Below are positions 52,758-62,532 of a stretch of DNA of 64,000 nucleotides, piece by piece; the stretch's first letter is position 1; each line of letters begins with the position of its first letter. The position numbers were made by a program, and so were the translations under genes. The notes below the pieces were generated by a model, which saw only the letters and a list, made by a program, of their open reading frames with translations, was not told where the DNA came from and made no database searches. This DNA comes from Arcanobacterium haemolyticum DSM 20595. GTDB taxonomy: Bacteria; Actinomycetota; Actinomycetes; Actinomycetales; Actinomycetaceae. The stretch is taken from assembly GCF_000092365.1 (NCBI RefSeq), contig NC_014218.1, forward strand, positions 682,001 to 746,000. The letters are read 5' to 3'.

Positions 52758-55289
52758 GTGGCACGCTCTGGATCTGCACAAAATCCGGCACGGAAACCTA
52801 AGAAGTCTGCCCCTGAGCCGGTGGCGCCAAGTGCGTCTGAGCGCATTTTGGGTGGTAATGGTGGCCGGCTTTTCATGTTGATTGGTTTGGCGATTATTAT
52901 TGCGTTGCGGGAGTGGTTTGGGCTTTCGGGTGCGATTGGTCCGGTTATTCATCATGCGACCGCCGGTGTCGTTGGCGTGTTGTCTGTTTTTGTTCCTGTC
53001 CTGCTGGTTGGCATTGTGGTGAAGTTGTTCCGCGCGTCTGATTCTGAGGCTACGCCGCGTTTTCTTGTTGGCGTTGGGCTGATTGTGGTTGCGTTGACTG
53101 CGATGATCCATATTTTTATGGGGCAACCACAGGTAACTGCTGGGTTTGCTGCTGTGGAGGCCGCGGGTGGTCTTGTTGGCTTCCTGGTGGGGTCCGGTTT
53201 GGCGAAGCTTTTGTCCGTGTGGGGCGCGATCCCAGTTTTGATTTTTGTTTGTATTTATGCGGTTTTGTATGCTACCGGCACGTCTGTGAAGGACATTGTA
53301 GAGTGGGTGTCGGATAAGCGTGCGGCGCGCGCGGAGTTTGAGCCGGAGCATTCGGCGTCGGTTCCGTTTGATCATCCAGAAGAAGTCGACGACGAGGCTC
53401 CCGTCTCGCGCCTGCGTCGTATCGCGATGAAAGCCCACGATCCGCAACCGCCTGCAGAACCAAAGAAGCGTCCTGCTGTGGAGCCTACTCGTGTGATGGC
53501 GCCGAAGCAGGTTCCGGCTCGGCCGCATGCTGAACCGGAACGTAAGGCTGCGAAGCCGGAACCGGTTCCGGAACGGATTGAGCAGATTGAGTTGGCATCT
53601 AATGCCACGTACACGTTGCCGTCTATGGAATTCTTGAAGCAGGGGCCTCCGCATGTGGAGCGTTCGGAAGTGAACGATCATGTGGTGGAGGCGTTGACGC
53701 GCGTGTTTTCGGAGTTTTCGGTTAATGCGGAAGTGACGGGCTTTTCGCGTGGTCCAACAGTGACTCAGTATGAGGTTGAACTTGGGCCTGGTGTGAAGGT
53801 CGATAAGATCGAATCGTTATCGAAGAACATTGCGTATGCAGTGGCGTCGTCGGATGTTCGTATTTTGTCTCCGATCCCTGGTAAATCGGCGGTTGGTATT
53901 GAAATTCCGAATACTGATCGTGAAACGGTTATGTTGGGCGACGTGTTGCGATCGTCTGTGGCGCTCAAGCAAACGCATCCGCTTGTGGTAGGCGTGGGCA
54001 AGAATGTTGGCGGCCAGTACGTAGTTGCGAATTTGGCTAAGATGCCCCACCTTTTGGTGGCAGGTGCGACGGGCGCTGGTAAATCGTCGTTTATTAATTC
54101 GATGATTACGTCGATCATGATTCGTTCCACTCCGGATCAGGTGCGCATGATTCTGGTTGATCCGAAGCGTGTGGAGCTGACGATTTATGCGGGGATTCCG
54201 CATCTGATCACGCCGATTATTACGAACCCGAAGAAGGCTGCGGAGGCGCTTGAATGGGTGGTTCGTGAAATGGATCAGCGGTATGACGATCTGGCGGCAT
54301 ATGGTTTTAAGCATATTGATGATTTCAATGCGGCAGTACGCGAAGGAAAAGTGACTGCCCATGAAGGTTCTCAGCGCAATCTGCAGCCGTACCCGTATTT
54401 GCTGGTGGTTGTGGACGAATTGGCGGATCTGATGATGGTGGCGCCGCGTGATGTGGAAGCGTCGATTCAGCGTATTACTCAGCTTGCACGTGCTGCGGGT
54501 ATTCACTTGGTGTTGGCAACGCAGCGCCCGTCTGTGGATGTCGTGACTGGTTTGATTAAGGCGAATGTTCCGTCGCGTTTGGCATTTTCAACTTCGTCGG
54601 CTACCGATTCGCGTACGATTCTTGATTCGGTTGGTGCCGAAAAATTGATCGGTATGGGTGATGCGTTGTTTGCTCCTGCCGGTTCGATGAAACCGATGCG
54701 TGTGCAAGGTGCGTGGGTGGATGAGGAAGAAATTGCGGCCACGGTGAAGCATGTGAAGGCTCAGATGCAGCCGTCGTATCGTGAAGATGTGATTCCGAAG
54801 GCTGAAGCTAAGAAGATTGACGAAGAAATCGGTGACGATCTGGACGTCTTGTTGCAGGCCGCGGAGCTTGTGGTGAACACGCAGTTTGGTTCCACGTCGA
54901 TGTTGCAACGCAAGTTGCGTATTGGTTTTGCAAAGGCGGGCCGTATGATGGATTTGCTCGAATCGCGTGAAATCGTGGGGCCGGGCACGGGTGGCAAGGC
55001 GCGTGATGTTCTTGTGACTCCTGAACAGTTGCCGGATGTTATTGCGTTGATCAAGGGTGAAGATGTGGATCTGTCTGCGCCGGCAGAAGATCCTGGTGCC
55101 ACACAGATCGTTGATAGTGCACAGTATGCTGCAGATGATGACGGTACGGTTGTTATGCCAACCAACCGTTATGCAACGGATCCGCTGGCTGGTGGGGCAG
55201 AGGGCGATGTTGCGCGCAATTGGTATGATGACGAACTTGACGGGGAAGGCGAATCTGGCGAAGATGCCTGGCAATTAACTGGTAGATGA
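52758..55289 (+). CDS. ftsK: DNA translocase FtsK
   Basis: An 843-aa protein: four N-terminal membrane helices (about 30-165), a linker of about 170 residues, the RecA-like motor (Walker A GATGAGKSS, Walker B VVDELADLM, LATQRPSVDVVTG) and a C-terminal gamma domain (FGSTSMLQRKLRIGFAKAGRMM) that reads KOPS-type sites. GTG 52758 follows AAGGAGGG with correct spacing. It couples division to chromosome segregation. Strong G/T third-codon bias. Confidence 0.97.
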   Translation: MARSGSAQNPARKPKKSAPEPVAPSASERILGGNGGRLFMLIGLAIIIALREWFGLSGAIGPVIHHATAGVVGVLSVFVPVLLVGIVVKLFRASDSEATPRFLVGVGLIVVALTAMIHIFMGQPQVTAGFAAVEAAGGLVGFLVGSGLAKLLSVWGAIPVLIFVCIYAVLYATGTSVKDIVEWVSDKRAARAEFEPEHSASVPFDHPEEVDDEAPVSRLRRIAMKAHDPQPPAEPKKRPAVEPTRVMAPKQVPARPHAEPERKAAKPEPVPERIEQIELASNATYTLPSMEFLKQGPPHVERSEVNDHVVEALTRVFSEFSVNAEVTGFSRGPTVTQYEVELGPGVKVDKIESLSKNIAYAVASSDVRILSPIPGKSAVGIEIPNTDRETVMLGDVLRSSVALKQTHPLVVGVGKNVGGQYVVANLAKMPHLLVAGATGAGKSSFINSMITSIMIRSTPDQVRMILVDPKRVELTIYAGIPHLITPIITNPKKAAEALEWVVREMDQRYDDLAAYGFKHIDDFNAAVREGKVTAHEGSQRNLQPYPYLLVVVDELADLMMVAPRDVEASIQRITQLARAAGIHLVLATQRPSVDVVTGLIKANVPSRLAFSTSSATDSRTILDSVGAEKLIGMGDALFAPAGSMKPMRVQGAWVDEEEIAATVKHVKAQMQPSYREDVIPKAEAKKIDEEIGDDLDVLLQAAELVVNTQFGSTSMLQRKLRIGFAKAGRMMDLLESREIVGPGTGGKARDVLVTPEQLPDVIALIKGEDVDLSAPAEDPGATQIVDSAQYAADDDGTVVMPTNRYATDPLAGGAEGDVARNWYDDELDGEGESGEDAWQLTGR

Positions 55290-55337
55290 ACCTGAACTGC
55301 TTTTCAGGCGCCACTTTTGCCAGAAAACCTTTATGAT

Positions 55338-55946
55338 ATGAGGGTGAACGAACAGCGAATTTCTAATTTCAACATTGCCAATGTTTTGACCGTCCTTCGA
55401 TTGGTCTTGGTGCCGGTTTTCATTGTCGCGTTTTTGAGTGACACGGATGGGCGGCGCTGGTTGGCCTGGGCGATTTTCGCTGTTGCTGCGATTACGGATA
55501 AGCTCGATGGGCATTTTGCGCGTAAGTATAATCTGATTACTGACTTTGGGAAGTTGGCGGATTCGATTGCGGATAAGGCGCTGATTATTTCTGGTCTGGT
55601 GTTGCTTTCGTGGCATGGGCGCCTGTGGTGGTGGATGACTATCGTTTTCATCGCTCGTGAACTGGGCATTACATTAATGCGTATGTTTATGGTGAAGAAG
55701 AAGGTGATGGCTGCCGGTTGGGGTGGTAAGGCGAAGATGATGGCGCAATCGTTTGGGATTGCGGGCTTGATTCTTCCGTGGTTTACCTTCTTGCCTGAGA
55801 CGTTCGCTGAAATCTTGGTTGGTGCTTCCTATGCGTTGATGGGAATTGCGTTGGTTTTCGCGATTAGCAGTGCTGTTGAGTATGTTCTTGAGGCGCGTAA
55901 GATTTCTGCGGAAGTTGAACCGCGCGCTGATTCTGCAGGTGAGTAG
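55338..55946 (+). CDS. pgsA: CDP-diacylglycerol-glycerol-3-phosphate phosphatidyltransferase
   Basis: A 202-aa membrane enzyme (from ATG 55338; GTG 55344 possible) making phosphatidylglycerophosphate. The CDP-alcohol phosphotransferase motif is complete: DKLDGHFAR followed by GKLADSIADK, which supplies the metal-binding Asp residues. It has about five to six helices. It begins 49 bp after ftsK and precedes cinA by 6 bp, the common actinobacterial order. Confidence 0.92.
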   Translation: MRVNEQRISNFNIANVLTVLRLVLVPVFIVAFLSDTDGRRWLAWAIFAVAAITDKLDGHFARKYNLITDFGKLADSIADKALIISGLVLLSWHGRLWWWMTIVFIARELGITLMRMFMVKKKVMAAGWGGKAKMMAQSFGIAGLILPWFTFLPETFAEILVGASYALMGIALVFAISSAVEYVLEARKISAEVEPRADSAGE

Positions 55947-55952
55947 GGCCTG

Positions 55953-56432
55953 ATGGCAGCGGAGAGCTTAGGGCGTCAGGTTGTTTCGGAGTGCTGTGAG
56001 CGTGGCGTATGTGTTGCCGTTGCTGAATCGTTGACTGGTGGTGCGTTGGCTAGTTCGATTGTGGACGTGCCTGGAGCGTCGACTATTTTTCGTGGTGGTG
56101 CAGTGACGTACGCTGCTGACACGAAGGCTTCGGTGCTTGGCGTGAGTGAGGCGCGTTTGGCAGTCACGGGTCCTGTTGATCACGATGTCGCTTGCCAGAT
56201 GGCGGCGGGTGTTGCGAAACTTTTTGGGGCAGATTTTGGGGTTTCGACGACGGGCGTGGCTGGCCCTGGGCCATCCGATGGGCATCTCGCTGGATGTGTA
56301 TGGATTGGCTGGTGGTATCAGGGTGAAAGTGGTGCGGAGCAGTTTCTTTTCCCTGGTGATAGGGCTACTGTGCGATGCCAGACTGTGGATAAGGCGTTGG
56401 AAACAATCCTGCGTTTAATCAAAGAAAAGTAA
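55953..56432 (+). CDS. cinA: CinA C-terminal domain protein (NMN amidohydrolase type)
   Basis: A 159-aa stand-alone CinA_C/PncC domain: VAVAESLTGGALASSIVDVPG, FRGGAVTYAADTKASVLGV and FGVSTTGVAGPGPSDGHLAG. PncC hydrolyses nicotinamide mononucleotide to nicotinic acid mononucleotide. The N-terminal MoCF domain of full CinA is missing, as in many actinobacteria. Confidence 0.93.
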   Translation: MAAESLGRQVVSECCERGVCVAVAESLTGGALASSIVDVPGASTIFRGGAVTYAADTKASVLGVSEARLAVTGPVDHDVACQMAAGVAKLFGADFGVSTTGVAGPGPSDGHLAGCVWIGWWYQGESGAEQFLFPGDRATVRCQTVDKALETILRLIKEK

Positions 56433-56627
56433 ATGTGAGGTATAATATACTGGATACTACTTTGAGTAGTGTTTTACTGCGGTTTATGGATCTGTAAGGC
56501 GGTGCGCAGAGGAAATCCAGTAAATTCACAGGATAGCTTGGGAAGATATTTACATCAAGATGCGTTGAGCTATTTGATGAAAGCTAAAGCCAAGAGCTTG
56601 AACTTGGTGAAAAGAGGTTTGAAGAAG

Positions 56628-56981
56628 ATGACAATGAATGACATGACCCGCGAAAACGTCCTGTTCCGTCATGAACTTGGTGAAGTGCTTCGTGAGTACC
56701 GTCAGCGGCAGGGGCGTACCCTTCGCGAAGTGTCCTCCGATGCCCGTGTTTCGTTAGGCTACCTGTCCGAAGTCGAACGTGGTAAGAAGGAAGCGTCCTC
56801 TGAACTGTTGCAGTCGATTTCGGTGGCGCTCAATGTTCCGATGAGTCACATTTTGCGTTTGGTAGCAGATCGTACCGATCTTGCTGAAGGTCGTATTCCG
56901 CCAATGATGCGTAAGCCGCGTATCCCAGATTCTGTTCCAGAATCTCTTGTTCGTGCTGAGCTGGCTGCTATGCGTGGCTGA
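56628..56981 (+). CDS. clgR: HTH transcriptional regulator, ClgR type
   Basis: A 117-aa XRE-type regulator from ATG 56628 (the frame is open from 56469, but that part is non-coding in style). Helix-turn-helix: [19 protein letters not shown] followed by [19 protein letters not shown], the classic ClgR sequence. In streptomycetes and corynebacteria ClgR activates clp protease and DNA-repair genes and is itself degraded by Clp. The C-terminal end here is AAMRG. Next to cinA and DUF3046, as in other actinobacteria. Confidence 0.9.
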   Translation: MTMNDMTRENVLFRHELGEVLREYRQRQGRTLREVSSDARVSLGYLSEVERGKKEASSELLQSISVALNVPMSHILRLVADRTDLAEGRIPPMMRKPRIPDSVPESLVRAELAAMRG

Positions 56982-56983
56982 TT

Positions 56984-57211
56984 GTGAAGCATACTGAGTT
57001 CTGGCAGTGTGTAGATCGTGCTTTCCCTGGTGGGTTAGGGCATGGTTTAGTGAAGGATTTGGTGATTCCTGAATTAGGATCGCGCACTGCGGAACAAGCG
57101 CTGGAAGATCGTGAAGATCCTCAACGGGTCTGGTCTGCGTTACGGCGTAGCATAGATCTTCCGGAAAGATTTGAATACTTACATAAGATCAATCCTCGGG
57201 ATCTAAAATAG
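56984..57211 (+). CDS. DUF3046 protein
   Basis: A 75-aa protein of the actinobacterial DUF3046 family, recognised by MKHTEFWQCVDRAFP at the start, LGSRTAEQALEDREDPQRVW in the middle and PERF near the end, and by location between clgR and recA. GTG start 2 bp after clgR. Function unknown. Confidence 0.88.
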   Translation: MKHTEFWQCVDRAFPGGLGHGLVKDLVIPELGSRTAEQALEDREDPQRVWSALRRSIDLPERFEYLHKINPRDLK

Positions 57212-57216
57212 TGAGG

Positions 57217-57249
57217 AACTGGTGGGAGGCATGCCTTCCACCAGTTTTT
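57217..57249 (+). terminator. Intrinsic terminator after DUF3046
   Basis: AACTGGTGG (57217-57225) pairs with CCACCAGTT (57238-57246) with an inner AGG/CCT pair, followed by TTTTT. A classic terminator 5 bp after the stop. Confidence 0.85.
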
Positions 57250-57317
57250 ATTCTAATGCCAGTATTTATAGCGGACGTGGCTGCGTGGTTGTTAGAGCGA
57301 TGGGTGTCGTGTGGAAA

Positions 57318-57333
57318 TCGAACAGGCGTTCGG
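57318..57333 (+). promoter_or_regulatory. LexA (SOS) box upstream of recA
   Basis: TCGAACAGGCGTTCGG matches the Gram-positive/actinobacterial SOS consensus TCGAACnnnnGTTCGA at all but the last position. It is 180 bp before the recA start. The rest of the 263-bp gap (57250-57512) holds only this box and presumed promoter elements such as TTGTCC at 57340. Confidence 0.85.
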
Positions 57334-57512
57334 ATAAGGTTGTCCACAGAACACGTTGGTGTAGGAGTTTTCCACGGAAATGCAGGTGCCAACGTTTTAT
57401 GTCGGAGGTCGGTCATAAGCTGTTCTCATGAGGTATTCGGAGAGAAGATCTCGTGTTAACTAGACCTGTTCTGTTCGATATTTTTACTACATGATTGTGA
57501 GGAAGCTTGAAG

Positions 57513-58559
57513 ATGGCTGCTAAAGAAAAAGATGCGCGTGCAAAGGCGCTAGAAACTGCTTTGGGGCAAATTGATCGTCAGTTTGGTAAGGGTTCTGCCA
57601 TGCGTTTGGGGGATGCTCCACCGCAGCGCGTTTCTGTGATCCCAACTGGATCGCTGGCGCTTGATGTTGCGTTGGGTATTGGTGGGCTCCCTCGCGGCCG
57701 TGTGGTGGAAATCTACGGGCCAGAATCCTCCGGTAAAACCACAGTGGCGCTACACGCGGTAGCGAACGCTCAAAAGGCTGGCGGTATTGCAGCATTTGTT
57801 GATGCGGAACACGCGCTGGATCCTGAATATGCTCGTAAGCTAGGCGTTGATACGGATGCGTTGATTGTTTCCCAGCCAGATACGGGTGAACAGGCTCTTG
57901 AAATTGCCGATATGCTGATTCGTTCTGGAGCACTAGATATCATCGTGATCGATTCCGTGGCAGCTCTTGTTCCGAAGGCTGAAATCGAAGGCGAAATGGG
58001 TGATTCCCACGTTGGCCTTCAAGCACGTTTGATGTCGCAGGCACTGCGTAAGCTCACTGGTGCGTTGTCTGCTGCCGGAACTACCGCGATTTTTATTAAT
58101 CAGTTGCGTGAAAAAATTGGTGTTTTCTACGGCAATCCTGAAACCACCACGGGTGGAAAGGCACTCAAATTCTATGCGTCGGTTCGTTTGGATGTGCGCC
58201 GCATTGAAACGCTTAAAGAAGGTTCTACACCAGTGGGTAACCGCACCCGCGTGAAGGTTGTAAAAAACAAGATGGCTCCGCCGTTTAAGCAGGCAGAATT
58301 CGATATCCTCTACGGCAAGGGCATTTCCACCGAAGGTGGCATTATTGATCTTGCGGTAGATACCGGTATTGTTCGCCGTTCTGGATCCTGGTATACGTAT
58401 GAAGGCGATCAGCTTGGCCAGGGCAAGGAAAAGGCACGTCAATTCCTTCTGGACAACCCTGAAATCTCTGATGAAATCGAACGTAAGGTTCTTGCTACCA
58501 TCGGCATCAATAAGGATGGATCGCCGGCGGAAGAACCAGAAGAAGCACCGGAAGTCTAA
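57513..58559 (+). CDS. recA: Recombinase RecA
   Basis: A 348-aa RecA: Walker [39 protein letters not shown] (Walker B and loop L1), [22 protein letters not shown] (loop L2) and an acidic C-terminus (EEPEEAPEV). AGGA sits 9 nt before ATG 57513; TTG 57507 is a less likely start. No intein. recX follows. Confidence 0.98.
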   Translation: MAAKEKDARAKALETALGQIDRQFGKGSAMRLGDAPPQRVSVIPTGSLALDVALGIGGLPRGRVVEIYGPESSGKTTVALHAVANAQKAGGIAAFVDAEHALDPEYARKLGVDTDALIVSQPDTGEQALEIADMLIRSGALDIIVIDSVAALVPKAEIEGEMGDSHVGLQARLMSQALRKLTGALSAAGTTAIFINQLREKIGVFYGNPETTTGGKALKFYASVRLDVRRIETLKEGSTPVGNRTRVKVVKNKMAPPFKQAEFDILYGKGISTEGGIIDLAVDTGIVRRSGSWYTYEGDQLGQGKEKARQFLLDNPEISDEIERKVLATIGINKDGSPAEEPEEAPEV

Positions 58560-58581
58560 AACACGGAAAATGTACACCTTG

Positions 58582-58608
58582 GGTGTGGGGCGATTCTCGC
58601 CCCACACC
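58582..58608 (+). terminator. recA-recX intergenic hairpin
   Basis: GGTGTGGGGCGA (58582-58593) and TCGCCCCACACC (58597-58608) form a perfect 12-bp stem with a TTC loop, without a T-tract. Likely a partial terminator or attenuator that lowers recX relative to recA, as known for E. coli. Confidence 0.65.
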
Positions 58609-58647
58609 GGATGGCATCTAGGGCAGGTGCAGGGGCAATAAATAATC

Positions 58648-59235
58648 ATGGTTAATTACGCTGAAGATGCAGATTTTCGCCCGCGCAAGAAGGCTTATCG
58701 TTCTGCGGCAGATATTGCGAAGCGTAAGGCTGAACGTGCTGCGGCACGTACAGAAGAAGAATGGATCCAGTACGCGAAAGATCTATGCTACCGCCAGCTG
58801 GGCATGATGGAACGGTCTGTTGAACAGTTACGGCAGTCCATGGTTCGAAATCTTGTTCCAGAAGAAATCATTGAGTCTACTCTTCACGCATTCGAAGGCG
58901 CAGGGCTAGTTGATGATTCACGGTTTGCCCACATGTTTGTGCGATCGAAATTTGCTGAAAAAACGATCTCGCGCAGGGGACTGAAAGAAGAACTTAAACG
59001 GCGCGGAATTGTTGATTCGTTGATTGAACACGCCCTTGAACAGATCGATTCACACGATGAATACGAAGCGGCTCGCGATTTCGCGGTTCGAAAGGTTAGG
59101 ACAATGCGCGGTTTAGAGAAGGACGTAATTCGGCGGCGCTTGTACGGCGCCTTAGCACGAAGAGGATTCAACCCTGATCAGATCCGCAACGCCGTGAACT
59201 CAGCTTTGGAATCGCTGGAAGAAGAGCCGGAATAG
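58648..59235 (+). CDS. recX: Regulatory protein RecX
   Basis: A 195-aa all-helical RecX that modulates RecA filaments. Repeats RQLGMMERSVEQLRQSMV, FEGAGLVDDSRFAHMFVRSK, RGLKEELKRRGI and RRLYGALARRGFNPDQIRNAV are family-typical. It has a basic N-terminal extension. 88 bp after recA. Confidence 0.94.
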   Translation: MVNYAEDADFRPRKKAYRSAADIAKRKAERAAARTEEEWIQYAKDLCYRQLGMMERSVEQLRQSMVRNLVPEEIIESTLHAFEGAGLVDDSRFAHMFVRSKFAEKTISRRGLKEELKRRGIVDSLIEHALEQIDSHDEYEAARDFAVRKVRTMRGLEKDVIRRRLYGALARRGFNPDQIRNAVNSALESLEEEPE

Positions 59236-59331
59236 GGGATATGCGTATCACACCCACCGCTCCACAATGCTATCAATACAACGAATCTATTAAACTTGCC
59301 GGTTGAAGAACATTCACACGTAAGGGCTTTT

Positions 59332-60876
59332 ATGAACGAGAAACTCAAGGCAACGGATATTAAAACGTACGCTGTGCGCACCCTCGGATGCCAAATGAAC
59401 GTCCATGATTCTGAACGCATGGCTGGCCTTCTTGATCAGGCTGGAATTGTTCCTGTGGAACTCGTTCCAGAAAAGGCTGCACGTGCAACCGAAGCCGGTG
59501 ATCAAGGCGCAGATGTGTTAGTGATTAACACCTGCTCGGTTCGTGAAAATGCGGCAAATAAGCTCTTCGGACACCTCGGCCAGCTCAAGGCAGTGAAGGA
59601 TGCCCGCCCTGATATGCAGATCGCCGTTGGCGGATGCCTTGCGCAGCAGATGCGCGACGGCATCGTGAAACGCGCCCCATGGGTTGATGTTGTTCTTGGC
59701 ACTCACAACTTAGATGTTCTTCCGGCCTTGTTGGAGCGTGCACGCCATAACAAGAAAGCTGCCGTTGAAATTGAAGAATCGTTGAAGGTATTCCCGTCAA
59801 CGCTCCCAACACATCGTGAATCGGCATACGCCGCATGGGTATCGATCTCCGTGGGATGCAACAACACGTGCACATTCTGCATTGTTCCTCATCTTCGCGG
59901 TAAAGAACGCGATCGCCGGCCTGGTGAAATCCTGTCGGAAGTTGAAGCAGTGGTATCAGAAGGCGCAATCGAAGTAACCCTCCTAGGTCAGAACGTGAAC
60001 TCCTATGGCGTTGGCTTCGGCGATCGTGGAGCATTTGCTAAACTGCTCCGTGCATGTGGTGATATTGATGGTCTAGAGCGCGTACGTTTCACGTCCCCGC
60101 ATCCGGCTGCATTCACGGATGACGTCATTGATGCCATGGCCGAAACACCAAACGTGATGCCAACCTTGCACATGCCACTCCAATCAGGATCGGATCGGGT
60201 ACTTCGCGCCATGCGTAGATCGTACCGTTCGGCTAAGTTCCTTGGAATTCTTGATCGAGTTCGGGAACGTATCCCTAACGCCGCGATCACCACGGATATT
60301 ATTGTGGGCTTCCCAGGGGAAACGGAAGAAGATTTCCAAGCAACACTTGATGTTGTTGAAAAGTCCCGTTTTGCATCTGCCTTCACCTTCTTATATTCGC
60401 CACGCCCAGGAACTCCTGCAGCAGATATGGAAGATCAGGTTCCAGCAGATGTTGCATCGGAACGTTATCAGCGCCTCATCGCTTTGCAAAACCGAATCAC
60501 CTTGGAAGAAAACCAGAAGCTCATTGGTGAACGCGTGGATGTGCTTGTTTCTAGCGATGGCGGCCGTAAAGATGCCAGTACGTCCCGTATCACAGGCCGT
60601 GCTGCAGACAACCGGCTCGTCCATATCGCTCTGCCAGAAGGCCTTGAAGAAACACCACGTCCAGGCGATATGGTTTCGGCAATTGTTACTCACGCTGCTC
60701 CGTATCATCTTGTTGCTGATTCGGCGTTAGAAGGCGGCTTCTTTGAAATTCGGAAGACTCGCGCGGGAGATGCCTACGAAGCCGGCGAACGCCGTAAGGC
60801 ACAGCTCGCTGAAGAAGCTGCTGGGCGTGCTCCGGTTGCTCTTGGTATCCCAGGAATCCCAATTCGGAAGAACTGA
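59332..60876 (+). CDS. miaB: tRNA-2-methylthio-N6-dimethylallyladenosine synthase MiaB
   Basis: A 514-aa radical SAM methylthiotransferase. First-cluster Cys are in [21 protein letters not shown] and GGCLAQQM; the radical SAM triad is CNNTCTFC; a TRAM domain follows (about 420-480). ATG 59332 is preferred; an upstream TTG 59296 in frame is possible. It acts on A37 after MiaA, whose gene starts at the very next base. Confidence 0.95.
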   Translation: MNEKLKATDIKTYAVRTLGCQMNVHDSERMAGLLDQAGIVPVELVPEKAARATEAGDQGADVLVINTCSVRENAANKLFGHLGQLKAVKDARPDMQIAVGGCLAQQMRDGIVKRAPWVDVVLGTHNLDVLPALLERARHNKKAAVEIEESLKVFPSTLPTHRESAYAAWVSISVGCNNTCTFCIVPHLRGKERDRRPGEILSEVEAVVSEGAIEVTLLGQNVNSYGVGFGDRGAFAKLLRACGDIDGLERVRFTSPHPAAFTDDVIDAMAETPNVMPTLHMPLQSGSDRVLRAMRRSYRSAKFLGILDRVRERIPNAAITTDIIVGFPGETEEDFQATLDVVEKSRFASAFTFLYSPRPGTPAADMEDQVPADVASERYQRLIALQNRITLEENQKLIGERVDVLVSSDGGRKDASTSRITGRAADNRLVHIALPEGLEETPRPGDMVSAIVTHAAPYHLVADSALEGGFFEIRKTRAGDAYEAGERRKAQLAEEAAGRAPVALGIPGIPIRKN

Positions 60877-61824
60877 ATGCGCATGAATCTTCCTGTTATT
60901 GCTGTTGTTGGGCCTACCGCCTCCGGTAAAACGGCCCTTTCTATCCGCCTGGCGCATACGCTCGGTGGGGCAGAGCATGTTGAAATCATCTCTGCCGATG
61001 CCATGCAGCTCTATCGTGGAATGGATATTGGCACGGCCAAGATAACAGAAGAAGAACGCGCTGGAATCGCACACCATCAACTCGATGTTTTGGACGTCAC
61101 CCAACCAGCATCAGTTGCCGCATATCAAGAATATGCACGCGCAGATATAGCTGCCATCCATGGACGTGGGCGGATTCCGCTTGTTGTTGGTGGATCCGGC
61201 CTCTACATCAGTGCGCTCCTTGATGAACTCGATTTCCCCGGCACAGATCCCCAGATTCGGCGCGAACTCGAAGACATCTGGGAAACACACGGCCTAGAAC
61301 CGCTTATCGCGGAACTAGCTGACAAAGATCCAGTGTCAGCTGAAACAATTAACCTTGCCAACCCCCGGCGGGTTATTCGTGCACTTGAAGTCGTGCGGTT
61401 AACCGGGCATTCATACACGCCAATATTCCCACGGCACACCAGCCACTACACCAATACACTCCATATCGGGGTTCGGCGTGACCGCGATGAACTCAACGAA
61501 GCAATCGGGCATCGGGCTGAAACCATGTTTAAATCAGGGCTCATCGACGAAACGCTAACCCTGCTAGATCAAGGATTACGAGGTAGCCCAACAGCATCGA
61601 AAGCCACCGGATATGCGGAAGCCATCGATGTTATTGATGAGCGCCTTAGCATTCCAGAAGCGATCGAATCAGTGGCGCTTCACACCCGCAGGCTCGCCAA
61701 AAAACAACGCACCTGGTTCCGGCCAGATCCACGCATCGCATGGATCGACGTCGTTAATGCAGACATCGATACCGCAACCAACCAAGCACGAGAACTTATC
61801 GCTTCCGCACGTGAAGAATTCTAA
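60877..61824 (+). CDS. miaA: tRNA dimethylallyltransferase MiaA
   Basis: A 315-aa prenyltransferase placing the dimethylallyl group on A37. P-loop VVGPTASGKTALS, SADAMQLYRGMDIGTAK, GGSGLYISAL and the arginine-rich LAKKQRTWFRPD are present. It abuts miaB. Its last 29 bp overlap the convergent methyltransferase gene. Confidence 0.96.
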   Translation: MRMNLPVIAVVGPTASGKTALSIRLAHTLGGAEHVEIISADAMQLYRGMDIGTAKITEEERAGIAHHQLDVLDVTQPASVAAYQEYARADIAAIHGRGRIPLVVGGSGLYISALLDELDFPGTDPQIRRELEDIWETHGLEPLIAELADKDPVSAETINLANPRRVIRALEVVRLTGHSYTPIFPRHTSHYTNTLHIGVRRDRDELNEAIGHRAETMFKSGLIDETLTLLDQGLRGSPTASKATGYAEAIDVIDERLSIPEAIESVALHTRRLAKKQRTWFRPDPRIAWIDVVNADIDTATNQARELIASAREEF

Positions 61825-62428
61825 AACCCTTCGCAGAACCAATCTTTTCTGTTGGGAAACCCTGAGCGTCAATCCACTTCGCAAGCGAATCTGCACCCAA
61901 ATTCTTCTGAACCACCATGTAAGCGTGGCCAGAAGGAGACAGCAAACCAAGCCAGGTCAGTAGCAACTTGTGTAATTCGTCTTTGCCAATACGAATCGGC
62001 GGGTTAGACCACAACACATCAATCCCAGAATGGACGCCACGTGAGATCTCATCGCGTAGCTGGGCCACGACGTCGTCAGCTAAACCTACCTGGACGTTGG
62101 AAAAACCCAGATCAGAGCAATTCTTTGACGCCAAAGCCACCGCGCGTTCGTTCACGTCACACGCAACCACCCGCGCATCTGGATACGTATCTGCAAGCGC
62201 CAACGTGATCGGGCCCCAACCACACCCAATATCCGCAACCACGGATCCAGGTTCCAGGTCAGAAATCGGAACCTTATGTAACAACACGGCCGTCCCCTTA
62301 TCCAAACCGGACGGAGAAAACACGCCCGAATCAACCGTGACTGTCCACTCGCGATCGAACGCAGAGTAAGTCAGGCTGTGCGGGGCGGAGGAAACGTCAG
62401 GAACTGTAGAAAAATAGTGGCTGTTCAC
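61796..62428 (-). CDS. RsmC-like class I SAM methyltransferase
   Basis: A 210-aa methyltransferase of the MTS/RsmC small-domain type: VFSPSGLDKGTAVLL, the SAM loop VADIGCGWGPITLAL, and the catalytic WSNPPIR (NPP[IF]), as in 16S rRNA guanine-N2 methyltransferases. It corresponds to the catalytic half of RsmC only. The stop lies inside the 3-prime end of miaA. Confidence 0.88.
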   Translation of the reverse strand: MNSHYFSTVPDVSSAPHSLTYSAFDREWTVTVDSGVFSPSGLDKGTAVLLHKVPISDLEPGSVVADIGCGWGPITLALADTYPDARVVACDVNERAVALASKNCSDLGFSNVQVGLADDVVAQLRDEISRGVHSGIDVLWSNPPIRIGKDELHKLLLTWLGLLSPSGHAYMVVQKNLGADSLAKWIDAQGFPTEKIGSAKGFRILHVRKR

Positions 62429-62495
62429 CCACTCAACGATACGTGGCTCCCCAGTAAATGTCTACGTCACCATGGATAAACCACGCCAGAAGTGA

Positions 62496-62532
62496 GATAA
62501 TAAAACACCATCATGTAAAAGGAGATACGAAG
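62496..62532 (+). promoter_or_regulatory. hflX upstream signals: -10, start-stop ATGTAA and strong Shine-Dalgarno
   Basis: GATAAT (62496-62501) is a likely -10. ATGTAA at 62513-62518 is a start codon directly followed by a stop. AAAAGGAGA (62517-62525) is a strong Shine-Dalgarno placed for initiation at 62533, where the codon is ATT. Confidence 0.5.

Noticed and set aside
57222-57459. Small plus-strand frames upstream of recA
   Set aside because: They cover the terminator and the LexA box; no Shine-Dalgarno and no conserved sequence recognised.
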